This document shows positions 1-7,316 of a DNA stretch of 12,930 nucleotides, piece after piece (the stretch's first letter is position 1; every line of letters begins with the position of its first letter). The stretch spans positions 1 through 12,930 of the forward strand of contig QNBL01000038.1 in the NCBI GenBank assembly GCA_003641695.1, read 5' to 3'. Below the pieces are notes generated by a model. It had not been told where the DNA came from and searched no databases. It worked only from the letters and a program-made list of their open reading frames with translations. The position numbers and the translations under genes are program-made. The DNA is from Spirochaetota bacterium. GTDB taxonomy: Bacteria; Spirochaetota; Spirochaetia; B11-G9.

Positions 1-549
1 AACATTGTTATCAGCGACAGGATTAAGGAAGACTCAAAAAAAACCCTTGAGGATCTTAAGAAACTGGGTATCCGCAAGACTGTAATGCTCACCGGTGACA
101 ACAGGGCTACAGCGCAGAGTGTTGCGGACGAGATTGGCATTGATGAATACCACGCCGAACTTCTCCCGAAGGAGAAAGTTGAAAAACTTACGGAAATACT
201 CTCAGAGGAAGAGGGGTATACTGCTTTTATAGGAGACGGCATTAACGATGCTCCGGTAATTGCCCTGGCCGATGTGGGGATTGCCATGGGGGAATGGGGG
301 TCGGATGCTGCAATTGAAACTGCCGATATTGTACTGATGACAGATGCTCCTTCTAAAATTGTCCAGGCTGTCAAGGTAAGCAGGAAAACAAGGGCTATTG
401 TACTGGAAAACATAGTATTTGCCCTGGGAGTTAAACTGCTGTTTGTTGGATTGGGTGCAGCAGGGCTTGCCGGAATGTGGGAAGCTGTCTTTGCCGATGT
501 CGGAGTTGCACTTATTGCAATTTTAAACGCTCTACGGGTTTTAAAGTGA
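1..549 (+). CDS. Heavy-metal P-type ATPase (P1B-2, Zn/Cd/Pb exporter type), C-terminal part
   Basis: This is the 3' end (182 codons) of an ATP-driven metal exporter of the inner membrane; the start lies left of the window. The reading frame is open from base 1. Visible motifs are TGDN (residues 31-34 of the fragment) and GDGINDAP (78-85), the hinge and Mg-binding loop of the P domain of all P-type ATPases. After these come the last two membrane helices, about 136-157 and 160-178. Helix 7 carries the Asn...Lys pattern (ENIVFALGVK) and helix 8 the Asp of FADVGVALIA. The Lys and Asp pair is the metal-site signature of the P1B-2 (ZntA/CadA) subgroup and argues against a copper exporter, whose helices carry other residues. 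The ATP-binding and phosphorylation (DKTGT) regions and any N-terminal metal-binding domain are off the window. The gene is followed by 54 bases without an obvious terminator. Family assignment is firm; the exact metal is inferred. Confidence 0.93.
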   Translation, partial: NIVISDRIKEDSKKTLEDLKKLGIRKTVMLTGDNRATAQSVADEIGIDEYHAELLPKEKVEKLTEILSEEEGYTAFIGDGINDAPVIALADVGIAMGEWGSDAAIETADIVLMTDAPSKIVQAVKVSRKTRAIVLENIVFALGVKLLFVGLGAAGLAGMWEAVFADVGVALIAILNALRVLK

Positions 550-603
550 TACGGCAGGGGATATTGATCAAAAGTCTCCTATGCATGCATAATACTTGTA
601 CTC

Positions 604-1590
604 ATGATTGTATCCTGTATCTCGATCCAAAAGAGTGTCGACAACTTCAGCATCAAAAGAAATAAAAGGGGGATTCTAAAGAATTTCAACCCCGGCGATG
701 AAGCAACCCTAAAAAACTATATAGAATCCTTTGATCTGGAGCAACGTACCGAAGTTTCCCCGGATATTGCTCCTCCAAGGGTGGAGCCGCTCTTAAAATG
801 GCATACCAAATCCAAAGTGTCTATAAACTACGGAAAATGGATCTTTAAAAGTGATTTTTTTAAACACAAAGTACCCGGGGATGCTCTCTTCTACGTTTTA
901 AAACAAACCCCACTGCCGGGAAGCAAAGTTATACTTTTTATCCCCGGATTCGGCGTTTCCGATTTTGCCTTTACATTAATAAAAACATTTTTTAAAACAG
1001 AAATAGAAGCAGGTTATAACGTTGTCATCTATATCCCTCCATACCATATGGAACGTCAGAAAAGGGGAAAACCCCCGGGCAGCGGCCTGATTACCGCCTC
1101 CCCCCTTAACAATGTTCAGATAATGGTCAATTCAGTTAAAGAACTTAGAACAGTTTACAATTATCTGAAAGATGAAGGAGCTGTTTCCATCGGGGCATGG
1201 GGCGGGTCCATGGGCGGAGCACTCGCTTTTATGCTCCAGTCATTGGAAATAATCGATCACCTGGCAGTAATGATCCCGGTTCTTGACTGGAATACTTTTA
1301 TCACCCCTGAAGAAATCTATCCCTGCTATGAAGAGGAGGGATTTTCAAAGGAAACACTAAAGAAAGCATATTCACTCATAAGTCCCGTTTCCTATCCCCT
1401 TACTATTCAGCCTGGAAGGGTCCAGATAGAAGCCGCTCTTTACGATCAGTTAAACCCTGTCAGGAGCATCCGTAATTATGCGAAGAATAACGGGATAAAA
1501 GACTTTCATACCTACAAGGCCGGGCATGCACTCATACTTCTTGATAAAAAAATCTACCGGGACTACGCCTTGTTCCTGGAGCGACTGTAG
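604..1590 (+). CDS. Alpha/beta hydrolase of unknown substrate (possibly ABHD18-like)
   Basis: A 328-residue alpha/beta-hydrolase-fold protein. The nucleophile elbow is GGSMGG with Ser202; the strand before the oxyanion loop is VILFIPGFG (109-117); likely partners of the triad are Asp281 (YDQLNPV) and His308 (KAGHAL), in the expected order and spacing. The segment around 145-162 (PPYHMERQKRGKPPG) resembles the PYH/R-rich loop of ABHD18-type or acetyl-xylan-esterase-type hydrolases, so an esterase or lipase role is plausible, but no substrate can be named. There is no signal peptide or membrane helix, so it is probably cytoplasmic. The start is uncertain: ATG at 604 has no Shine-Dalgarno sequence and the first 25 or so residues look unlike a conserved domain, while no better start is visible before residue 60. 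The gene runs alone on the plus strand and converges on birA with only 33 bases between the stop codons. Confidence 0.8.
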   Translation: MIVSCISIQKSVDNFSIKRNKRGILKNFNPGDEATLKNYIESFDLEQRTEVSPDIAPPRVEPLLKWHTKSKVSINYGKWIFKSDFFKHKVPGDALFYVLKQTPLPGSKVILFIPGFGVSDFAFTLIKTFFKTEIEAGYNVVIYIPPYHMERQKRGKPPGSGLITASPLNNVQIMVNSVKELRTVYNYLKDEGAVSIGAWGGSMGGALAFMLQSLEIIDHLAVMIPVLDWNTFITPEEIYPCYEEEGFSKETLKKAYSLISPVSYPLTIQPGRVQIEAALYDQLNPVRSIRNYAKNNGIKDFHTYKAGHALILLDKKIYRDYALFLERL

Positions 1591-1623
1591 AGCAATCATT
1601 TTTTGTACATGACAGGTCCGCCT

Positions 1624-2391
1624 TTAGTAGACAATCTCTCCGCTGGCAGCAGTAAACAGGGAACCGTCACTTTTTTCAAGAAGTAAAAATCCGCCGTTAT
1701 CGATCCCTCTGATAACCCCTTTAAAAGGCTTCTCCTTTCCCGGATCTCCCGGAACAAACAAAACTTCCGAACCCCGGGAGTACAGTCTGTTTTCTATGCT
1801 TTTCCTTTTATCCTTACTACCAAGTACCTGGTGTATACCTTCAAGAAGAAGCGGAAGTTCATTCTGCGGATTAAATTCCAGCCCCGTTTCCAGTCCAAGA
1901 GAGGTTGCTCTTTCTGCCAGCTCCCCGTTAAACTCGATCTGATTCACGTTAAGTCCTATTCCAAGAAGATAGAAATCCCCTGCACTTTCTACGAGGATTC
2001 CCGAGAGCTTTCTGCTGTTGAGAAGGATATCATTCGGCCACTTGATTTTCGGGGAAAGATGATGCTCTTTCTCAAGGTACATTGCCAGCCCCAACCCCGC
2101 AGATAAAGAAAGTGGAAACTCTTTCACTCCGGGGTAATCTTTGTCAATGATAAGGGTAAAGGTAAGATTCTTACCTGCGGCAGCTTCCCACTTTCTACCG
2201 GGAAAACGTCCTTTCCCTCCGGTCTGAAATCCTGCAGCAATAACACTGCCGGGGACCACAGCTGAAGTATTTCTTTCATCCCCCAGGATCTCTTTTGCCA
2301 GAATCATGGTAGATACAGTTTCCCCGATATAATACACAGGGGCATCGCAAAAAGGATTCTCACTAGAAAGTTTCGTTAACTCCTTGTTCAT
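1624..2391 (-). CDS. birA: Biotin--[acetyl-CoA-carboxylase] ligase, group I (no repressor domain)
   Basis: This enzyme activates biotin to biotinyl-5'-AMP and transfers it to the lysine of biotin carboxyl carrier proteins. Counting from the ATG at 2391 there are 255 residues. Motifs include the biotinyl-AMP loop GKGRFPGRKW (about 59-68), KWPNDI (117-122) with the following KLSGILVE containing the conserved Lys, GIGLNVNQ (144-151) and a short C-terminal SH3-like domain (about 208-255). The N-terminal winged helix of E. coli BirA is absent, so it should not repress biotin genes itself. An upstream GTG at 2418 would add nine residues (MLIIAYSIS), but the best minus-strand promoter predicts transcription starting near 2414, inside that extension, so I prefer the ATG. 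Neither start has a good Shine-Dalgarno sequence. The gene is divergent from pgi and stands alone. Confidence 0.92.
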   Translation of the reverse strand: MNKELTKLSSENPFCDAPVYYIGETVSTMILAKEILGDERNTSAVVPGSVIAAGFQTGGKGRFPGRKWEAAAGKNLTFTLIIDKDYPGVKEFPLSLSAGLGLAMYLEKEHHLSPKIKWPNDILLNSRKLSGILVESAGDFYLLGIGLNVNQIEFNGELAERATSLGLETGLEFNPQNELPLLLEGIHQVLGSKDKRKSIENRLYSRGSEVLFVPGDPGKEKPFKGVIRGIDNGGFLLLEKSDGSLFTAASGEIVY

Positions 2392-2420
2392 ACTGATACT
2401 ATAAGCAATTATCAACACTG

Positions 2421-2449
2421 ATTAAAGTACAGAAGGGCAAATCAAACAA
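2421..2449 (-). promoter_or_regulatory. Predicted sigma70-type promoter of birA
   Basis: Read on the minus strand: -35 TTGTTT (2449-2444), a 17-base spacer, -10 TTTAAT (2426-2421). The expected start of transcription is about 2414, giving a leader of roughly 23 bases to the ATG at 2391. The -35 is weak (three of six) and the -10 good (five of six). Confidence 0.45.
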
Positions 2450-2466
2450 ACCGGTTATTTTATCTC

Positions 2467-2495
2467 TTGCAATTATTCTGTATCCGCTCTAAAAT
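2467..2495 (+). promoter_or_regulatory. Predicted sigma70-type promoter of pgi
   Basis: -35 TTGCAA (2467-2472), exactly 17 bases, -10 TAAAAT (2490-2495). Transcription would begin near 2502, leaving a leader of about 25 bases that contains the strong ribosome-binding site AAGGAAGGA (2514-2522) just before the ATG at 2527. It lies back to back with the birA promoter in a 135-base intergenic region (2392-2526). Confidence 0.6.
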
Positions 2496-2526
2496 TCTGC
2501 AGCATGTATCGACAAGGAAGGAATAG

Positions 2527-4095
2527 ATGAACTATGAAAATTTAGACAAAACAGCTGCATTTACAAATTTAAAGGAATTTTCTCCAGCGGATATCAAACA
2601 GGTACTTACAGCTGAACGCATACAGAAAATGGATATTCCCCTGGGTGGCGGCATGAGGTACAATTATGCAGCCCAACCGGTAAATGAAGAGATTATCAAT
2701 GCCCTTCAAGACTTAAGCCATGAACTTGAGTGTGTAGAAAAGTTCAAAGCAGTTCTCAGGGGAGAGATAATGAACCCCGGTGAAGGGAGAATGGTACTGC
2801 ATCATCTTACCCGAATGGAAAGTGAAAATACCGTTGTATTTGAAGGGAAAAACCAGCAGGATTTCTACAAGAAACAGCAGAAACGGATAGAACTATTTGC
2901 AGAAAAGATACACTCCGGCCAGCTTAAAGGCTCTACCGGTAAAATGTTTAAAACAGTAATACAGATAGGTATAGGCGGATCGGATCTCGGCCCCAGAGCA
3001 CTTTATCTCGCCTTGAAAGGGTATGCGGGAGACAATTTGAAGATGGAAGCAAGGTTCATATCCAACGTTGACCCCGACGATGCAGCCTCGGTGCTGGGCG
3101 ATACAGATCTTGAGTCTACGCTTTTTATACTGGTTTCAAAAAGCGGAACAACACAGGAAACCCTGGCGAACAGGGAATTAGCTTTAACGTGGATGAAAAA
3201 AAAGAATCCTGAACTGGATCCTTCAAAACATATGATTGCTGTTACCAGTGCCACCAGTCCCCTGGCCACTTCAGATGATTTCCTGGACAGCTTTTATATC
3301 GATGACTTTATCGGGGGAAGGTATTCATCTACCAGCGCTGTAGGCGGAGCGGTCCTTACCCTGGCATTTGGAAAAGAAATTTTCAGAGAGTTCCTTCAGG
3401 GCGCTGCAGAAACAGATAAAAAAGCCCTGGAGCCAAGCATACGGGAAAACGCTCCCCTCATGGATGCCCTTATTGGTGTATATTTGAGAAACGTCCTTGA
3501 TTACCCCATTACAGCTATTCTCCCCTACAGCCAGGCACTGGTGCGTTTTCCGGCACACCTGCAGCAACTGGACATGGAAAGTAACGGGAAATGTGTAAAC
3601 AGGAACGGAGAGCCTCTTTCCTACAAAACAGGGCCGGTTATCTTCGGTGAACCGGGAACCAACGGCCAGCATTCATTCTATCAGCTTCTTCATCAGGGAA
3701 CAGACGTTATCCCCCTCCAGTTTATCGGATTTCGGAAACCACAGCAGAATACTGACGTCACAATAGAGGGAACAACAAATCAGACAAAACTCAACGCTAA
3801 TCTTACCGCCCAAATTGTGGCATTTGCAAAGGGAAGTAATAACAGCAATCCGAACAAGAATTTTAACGGCGGAAGACCGTCATCTCTTCTTTACGGGGAA
3901 AAACTCACTCCCGGATCGCTGGGAGCACTTCTCTCCCACTACGAGAACAAGGTAATGTTCCAGGGTTTTCTGTGGAATATAAACTCATTCGATCAGGAAG
4001 GGGTCCAGCTGGGGAAAGTCCTTACAAAACAAATCCTTTCCGGTTCTTCCAATGATGCAGCATTAGAAACTCTGGGAGAAATACTTGGGATATAG
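2527..4095 (+). CDS. pgi: Glucose-6-phosphate isomerase
   Basis: This enzyme interconverts glucose 6-phosphate and fructose 6-phosphate in glycolysis and gluconeogenesis; it is cytoplasmic and normally a dimer. The 522-residue length fits the long bacterial/eukaryotic-type GPI. Motifs in order: GIGGSDLGPR (148-157), the phosphate-binding SKSGTTQE (204-211), GGRYSS (263-268), GEPGTNGQHS (374-383) holding the catalytic Glu375 and His382, and the C-terminal signature FDQEGVQLGK (488-497) with the catalytic-site Lys497. The usual Glu in the last motif is Gln here (Q494), a conservative change seen in the family. The start is supported by a near-perfect SD site at 2514-2522 and a promoter at 2467-2495. 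It is monocistronic and converges on pfkA, the next enzyme of the pathway. Its only plus-strand terminator candidate is 180 or more bases beyond the stop codon. Confidence 0.98.
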   Translation: MNYENLDKTAAFTNLKEFSPADIKQVLTAERIQKMDIPLGGGMRYNYAAQPVNEEIINALQDLSHELECVEKFKAVLRGEIMNPGEGRMVLHHLTRMESENTVVFEGKNQQDFYKKQQKRIELFAEKIHSGQLKGSTGKMFKTVIQIGIGGSDLGPRALYLALKGYAGDNLKMEARFISNVDPDDAASVLGDTDLESTLFILVSKSGTTQETLANRELALTWMKKKNPELDPSKHMIAVTSATSPLATSDDFLDSFYIDDFIGGRYSSTSAVGGAVLTLAFGKEIFREFLQGAAETDKKALEPSIRENAPLMDALIGVYLRNVLDYPITAILPYSQALVRFPAHLQQLDMESNGKCVNRNGEPLSYKTGPVIFGEPGTNGQHSFYQLLHQGTDVIPLQFIGFRKPQQNTDVTIEGTTNQTKLNANLTAQIVAFAKGSNNSNPNKNFNGGRPSSLLYGEKLTPGSLGALLSHYENKVMFQGFLWNINSFDQEGVQLGKVLTKQILSGSSNDAALETLGEILGI

Positions 4096-4097
4096 GT

Positions 4098-4151
4098 AAA
4101 AAAAGACAAAAAAAACCCCTCAGGGAAAAGGAGGTTCAAAACCCTGAGGGG
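4098..4151 (-). terminator. Strong intrinsic terminator facing the minus strand (cyclase-pfkA operon)
   Basis: The arms CCCCTCAGGG (4116-4125) and CCCTGAGGGG (4142-4151) form a perfect 10-bp GC-rich stem with a 16-base loop. On the minus strand the hairpin is followed by eight T residues, GTC and seven more T residues (complement of 4098-4115), the classic Rho-independent form. On the plus strand no T run follows. It therefore ends the minus-strand transcript, but 168 bases past the pfkA stop codon and almost touching the pgi stop. Confidence 0.8.
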
Positions 4152-4172
4152 AACATCTAAAAAGGAGGTCAA
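4127..4172 (+). repeat. Pair of anti-Shine-Dalgarno-complementary motifs in the pgi 3' region
   Basis: The sequences AAAGGAGGTTCAA (4127-4139) and AAAGGAGGTCAA (4161-4172) are near-identical direct repeats 34 bases apart. Both contain AAAGGAGGT, nine bases perfectly complementary to the universal 3' end of 16S rRNA. The first copy fills the loop of the 10-bp hairpin when read on the plus strand. The second precedes an ATG at 4172. No annotated gene uses either copy. Confidence 0.6.
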
Positions 4173-4204
4173 TGAAAAAGTTTTTTACTGCACCATCTCA
4201 ATAA
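4172..4204 (+). other. Possible ten-codon ORF in the pgi 3' untranslated region
   Basis: An ATG at 4172 opens a reading frame of ten codons (MKKFFTAPSQ) ending with TAA at 4202-4204. It follows AAAGGAGGT with only three bases between GGAGG and ATG, shorter than usual. No structural gene follows on this strand, so a classic leader peptide is unlikely. It may be chance, a residue of a decayed gene start, or a true small ORF. Confidence 0.2.
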
Positions 4205-4278
4205 AGTAAACAAACAATACGAAAAATGGTTACAGAAAAAATTAAATATTCTATGCAGTGGGGAATATAGAGTATTAC

Positions 4279-4318
4279 AAAAAATTATTCAACCCCTTTA
4301 ATAATTTTTTTTAATTTT
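4279..4318 (+). terminator. AT-rich hairpin with T tract, candidate pgi terminator
   Basis: The arms AAAAAATTATT (4279-4289) and AATAATTTTTT (4300-4310) are perfectly complementary over 11 bp with a 10-base loop rich in C. On the plus strand further T-rich sequence follows up to the pfkA stop codon. The stem has no G-C pair, so it is weak, but it is the only terminator-like structure for pgi. The stem is symmetrical and could also act on the minus strand just after pfkA. Confidence 0.45.
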
Positions 4319-5641
4319 TTACTTTTTCATTTTCACCGGCTGCCTGGTATTCTCCAGAACATCCCGCCACAGACTTCCCTCAATATCTACAAATTTTTTC
4401 TTGGTTACGGCTATCTTTATCGGTATATGAACAAAGGTATTATTCACAAGACTTATTAAAAGTTTTGTCTTTCCAGCCATTGCTGCATGGACAGCATGAG
4501 CCCCGAGCCGGGAACAGTATATTGAATCATTAGGATTCGCCGGAGCGCTTCTAATGATATAACTGGGATCAATATATTTGATATTGACTTCAATTTTTTC
4601 CTTTTTGAAGTATTCTTTAATCTTTTCCTTCAGGAATATACCTATATCGTTCAGTTTCTTGTTCCCGGAAGCATCGCTTTCTCCGCTTTCAGCCACGAGA
4701 TCCTGCCCTGCCCCTTCAGCAACAAGTATAACCGCATGTTCCCGGTCAAGGATTCTTTTTCTTAGATGTTGTAAAAACCCGTTTTCCCCTTCCAGATCAA
4801 AGGGATTTTCAGGAATAAGGCAGAAGTTTACATCACTCATTGCCAGAGCTGTATGTGCCGCGATAAAGCCTGAATCACGCCCCATTACCTTGACCAAACC
4901 AATACCGTTAATCGCATCATGAGCCTCTACATGAGCTCCTCTGACTGCCTTTACTGCTTCGGCAACCGCCGTTTCAAATCCGAAAGAGCGCTGAATAAAG
5001 TTAAGATCGTTATCAATCGTTTTTGGTATTCCCACAACTGCTATCTTTAACTTCCTTCTCTCCAGCTCCTCGGCAATATCCAGAGCTCCCCGCTGGGTTC
5101 CGTCACCCCCTATGGTAAAAAGCATATTGATATTAAGACGTTCGAGTTCATCTGCAATCTCGCTTACCCTGTTCCCGCCGCCCCGGGCAGACCCGAGAAT
5201 TGTTCCGCCTTTCATTTGAATATCGTCAACTATATCAGGATCAAGGTCGATTGTAGAGTATTTTGAGTCCGACAGGAGCCCTCTGTATCCATTTTGAATA
5301 CCGGAGATCCTCCTCACTCCGTACCGGTACCATAAACAGCGTACTGTTGCCCGGATAACGTTATTAAGCCCCGGGCACAGCCCTCCGCAGGTAACTATGG
5401 CTGCATGTACATGAGAAGGGTTAAAGTATATCTTTTCCCGGGGACCTGCAAGCTCGATAAGGTGATCAGGATCTACAACAGGATTTTCAACCCCTTTTTT
5501 TGCTGTAATATTATAAAGAACAGCCTCTTCCTCCCGGACATAGTTGGCTATCGAATCTCCCAATACGGTGGACATCTTGATGGGAGACGGGATTGAAGCC
5601 TTCCCAAGTCTGGATATTGTAAAATCATACTTCTTTGCCAT
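4319..5641 (-). CDS. pfkA: 6-phosphofructokinase, long plant/trypanosome/Borrelia-like type
   Basis: This enzyme phosphorylates fructose 6-phosphate to fructose 1,6-bisphosphate. It has 440 residues against about 320 for E. coli PfkA, because of an N-terminal extension of about 75 residues and insertions. Motifs: GGLCPGLNNVIR (86-97), GGDGT (178-182), PKTIDND (206-212) with the catalytic Asp pair region, and MGRDSGFIA (253-261). The Gly of GGDGT (PPi enzymes have GGDD) predicts ATP as donor. The Lys of PKTIDND is the residue usual in PPi enzymes and also found in plant and trypanosome ATP enzymes. Donor choice is therefore ATP by inference, not proven. The start is fixed by the ribosome-binding site AAGGAGG seven or so bases before the ATG. 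The gene lies 16 bases after the cyclase stop codon on the same strand, and the SD sits in that gap, so the two form an operon. Confidence 0.95.
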   Translation of the reverse strand: MAKKYDFTISRLGKASIPSPIKMSTVLGDSIANYVREEEAVLYNITAKKGVENPVVDPDHLIELAGPREKIYFNPSHVHAAIVTCGGLCPGLNNVIRATVRCLWYRYGVRRISGIQNGYRGLLSDSKYSTIDLDPDIVDDIQMKGGTILGSARGGGNRVSEIADELERLNINMLFTIGGDGTQRGALDIAEELERRKLKIAVVGIPKTIDNDLNFIQRSFGFETAVAEAVKAVRGAHVEAHDAINGIGLVKVMGRDSGFIAAHTALAMSDVNFCLIPENPFDLEGENGFLQHLRKRILDREHAVILVAEGAGQDLVAESGESDASGNKKLNDIGIFLKEKIKEYFKKEKIEVNIKYIDPSYIIRSAPANPNDSIYCSRLGAHAVHAAMAGKTKLLISLVNNTFVHIPIKIAVTKKKFVDIEGSLWRDVLENTRQPVKMKK

Positions 5642-5657
5642 TTTATTCCTCCTTACG

Positions 5658-7316
5658 TTACTTGGAAGTGAGTACTTCCAATCCGTTCCAGTCTTTGCCC
5701 GGATTATGTTTTATGTACTTTCTGCACCGGTCCAGGAAAATACCCGCGACATGATCGCCGGGGAGAAGTTTCCGGACCGCAAGAAAATATTTAGCTGCCC
5801 GTTTGAATTGCATCTTGTAATACAGTTTCATACCTGCATTGTGGTAGGCCCAGGCCTTCTTCTCAGCAGGAGTTAAAACCTTTTTAGCAGTATAGATGCT
5901 TTCCCCCTGGGTTTTCCCCTTTACAACAACCTTGTCTATCATCCTGCATGGAAGGATCCCTTTGGCTTTTCTATAAACACTCTCGGAAAAGATTATATCC
6001 TGCTTGTAGGGTTTGGATAATCCCTCAAGCCGTGATCCCAGGTTAACCATATCGCCAATTATAGTATAGTCCATTTTCTTTTCAGATCCAATATTTCCTA
6101 CGGTTACTACTCCGTAATTAATACCGATCCCTGTTTTAAACTCCGGTTTCCCGATCCTTACCTGTTCACGGTTAAACTCAAGCAGTGCTTCCTGCATTTC
6201 CAGAGCGGCATACAAAGCTTCAATCGCATCATTATCTCTTTTCACCGGAGCACCGAAGAAAGCCATTATTGCATCCCCTATATATTTGTCTATTACTCCG
6301 TTGTGACTGGTGATGATATCAACCATTGTGGCAAAGTACCTGTTGAGGACCGACACCAGTTCATCGGGCATATACCCTTCCGATATGGTGGTAAAACTTC
6401 TGATATCAGAAAACAGAATAGCCAATACTCTGTTTTCGCCAACAAGCATCTGTTCAGGGTTTGCAAAGATCGTATCTATTACATCCTTGGGCACATACTT
6501 TTGAAAGATATTACGTATTTTTCTCTCATTTTTTTCCGCCAGTACAGATTTAAAAGCAAACTGTTTTATCTGCTTGTAGGCTTTGTCCAGCTCACCGGTC
6601 ATGATATTGAAGGTGTGGGCCAGCGTACCTATCTCATCTTTGAACTCAACCGGAACTTTATGGGACATATCGTTTGTCGAGATAACGTGACGCATGGTTG
6701 CAACTATGGACCTCAGCGGTCTGGTTAAATATCCGGTAAACAGGAAGAGGAGTATAATTGAAAAGATAATCGTTCCTGCAAGAACATACCCGGTCTGAAT
6801 AATAATCTCTTTAGTCTCTTTGTAAAAAGTTTCTTCATCTTCGGTAACAAAAAAATACCAGTCAAAAGGTTTGAAGTAGAAACCGTACCCTACCCGCTTT
6901 CTGCCTCCGGCAGTCAAGGTTACCCATCCGGAGGATTTCCTGTCCAGGTATTCATAGAGTTTTGATTTTTCCTCTATCCCCAGTTTCAATTCCCCTGTTG
7001 ACATAACAACATTCATGTCGTTGTCAACAGCAAATATAATCTCTGTTTTACTTTTAACGATTGAGAATGCATATGACTGAACCGCACCTTTGGCTACCTC
7101 AACATAGGTCGGATTCTCACTGAGTTGATTGTTTAAAAGAAGTTTCCACTGATTATCTGCGTAGTTGGATAGTTCCTCTGCTTTAAAGCTCAGGAACTTT
7201 ATTGCAATACGAGTCATACCGCTTCTTGCGGAAAATGATGAAATGGTTGCCGTTATTACCATGGAAACAATCAGCAACGGCAGTACTATAAAAATAATCT
7301 TGGTTTTTATACTCAA
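5658..7316 (-). CDS. Membrane class III adenylate cyclase with extracytoplasmic sensor and HAMP domain
   Basis: A 552-residue receptor-type nucleotide cyclase. Order: membrane helix (about 5-27), an extracytoplasmic sensor region of about 145 residues (28-172, probably a Cache-like fold), second helix (174-196), HAMP domain (about 197-249), linker helix, cyclase domain (about 290-478) and a helical tail. Metal-binding aspartates are Asp304 (FSDIRSFT) and Asp348 (KYIGDAIMAFFGAP). Lys344 and Thr418 (DYTIIGD) occupy the base-selecting positions, a Lys/Thr pair typical of class IIIb adenylate cyclases. Asn425 and Arg429 (NLGSR) stabilise the transition state. All catalytic residues needed for a homodimer are present. 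The tail (482-535) looks like one TPR-type helical hairpin. The start is TTG at 7316: an in-frame stop lies four codons upstream and the next Met (residue 19) would cut the first membrane helix. The SD is weak. It is first in an operon with pfkA. Confidence 0.93.
   Translation of the reverse strand: MSIKTKIIFIVLPLLIVSMVITATISSFSARSGMTRIAIKFLSFKAEELSNYADNQWKLLLNNQLSENPTYVEVAKGAVQSYAFSIVKSKTEIIFAVDNDMNVVMSTGELKLGIEEKSKLYEYLDRKSSGWVTLTAGGRKRVGYGFYFKPFDWYFFVTEDEETFYKETKEIIIQTGYVLAGTIIFSIILLFLFTGYLTRPLRSIVATMRHVISTNDMSHKVPVEFKDEIGTLAHTFNIMTGELDKAYKQIKQFAFKSVLAEKNERKIRNIFQKYVPKDVIDTIFANPEQMLVGENRVLAILFSDIRSFTTISEGYMPDELVSVLNRYFATMVDIITSHNGVIDKYIGDAIMAFFGAPVKRDNDAIEALYAALEMQEALLEFNREQVRIGKPEFKTGIGINYGVVTVGNIGSEKKMDYTIIGDMVNLGSRLEGLSKPYKQDIIFSESVYRKAKGILPCRMIDKVVVKGKTQGESIYTAKKVLTPAEKKAWAYHNAGMKLYYKMQFKRAAKYFLAVRKLLPGDHVAGIFLDRCRKYIKHNPGKDWNGLEVLTSK

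Noticed and set aside
1591..1623. Possible terminator between the alpha/beta hydrolase and birA.
   Set aside because: Only a T run (ATTTTTTG) is seen, with no stem of useful length before it on either strand.
3325..3672. Minus-strand open frame inside pgi.
   Set aside because: Lies wholly within a strongly conserved enzyme-coding sequence on the other strand; no independent coding signal.
4012..4023. Gln in place of Glu in the C-terminal glucose-6-phosphate isomerase signature (GVQLGK).
   Set aside because: Conservative change; the catalytic Glu375, His382 and Lys497 are all present, and to my knowledge the family pattern tolerates Gln here.
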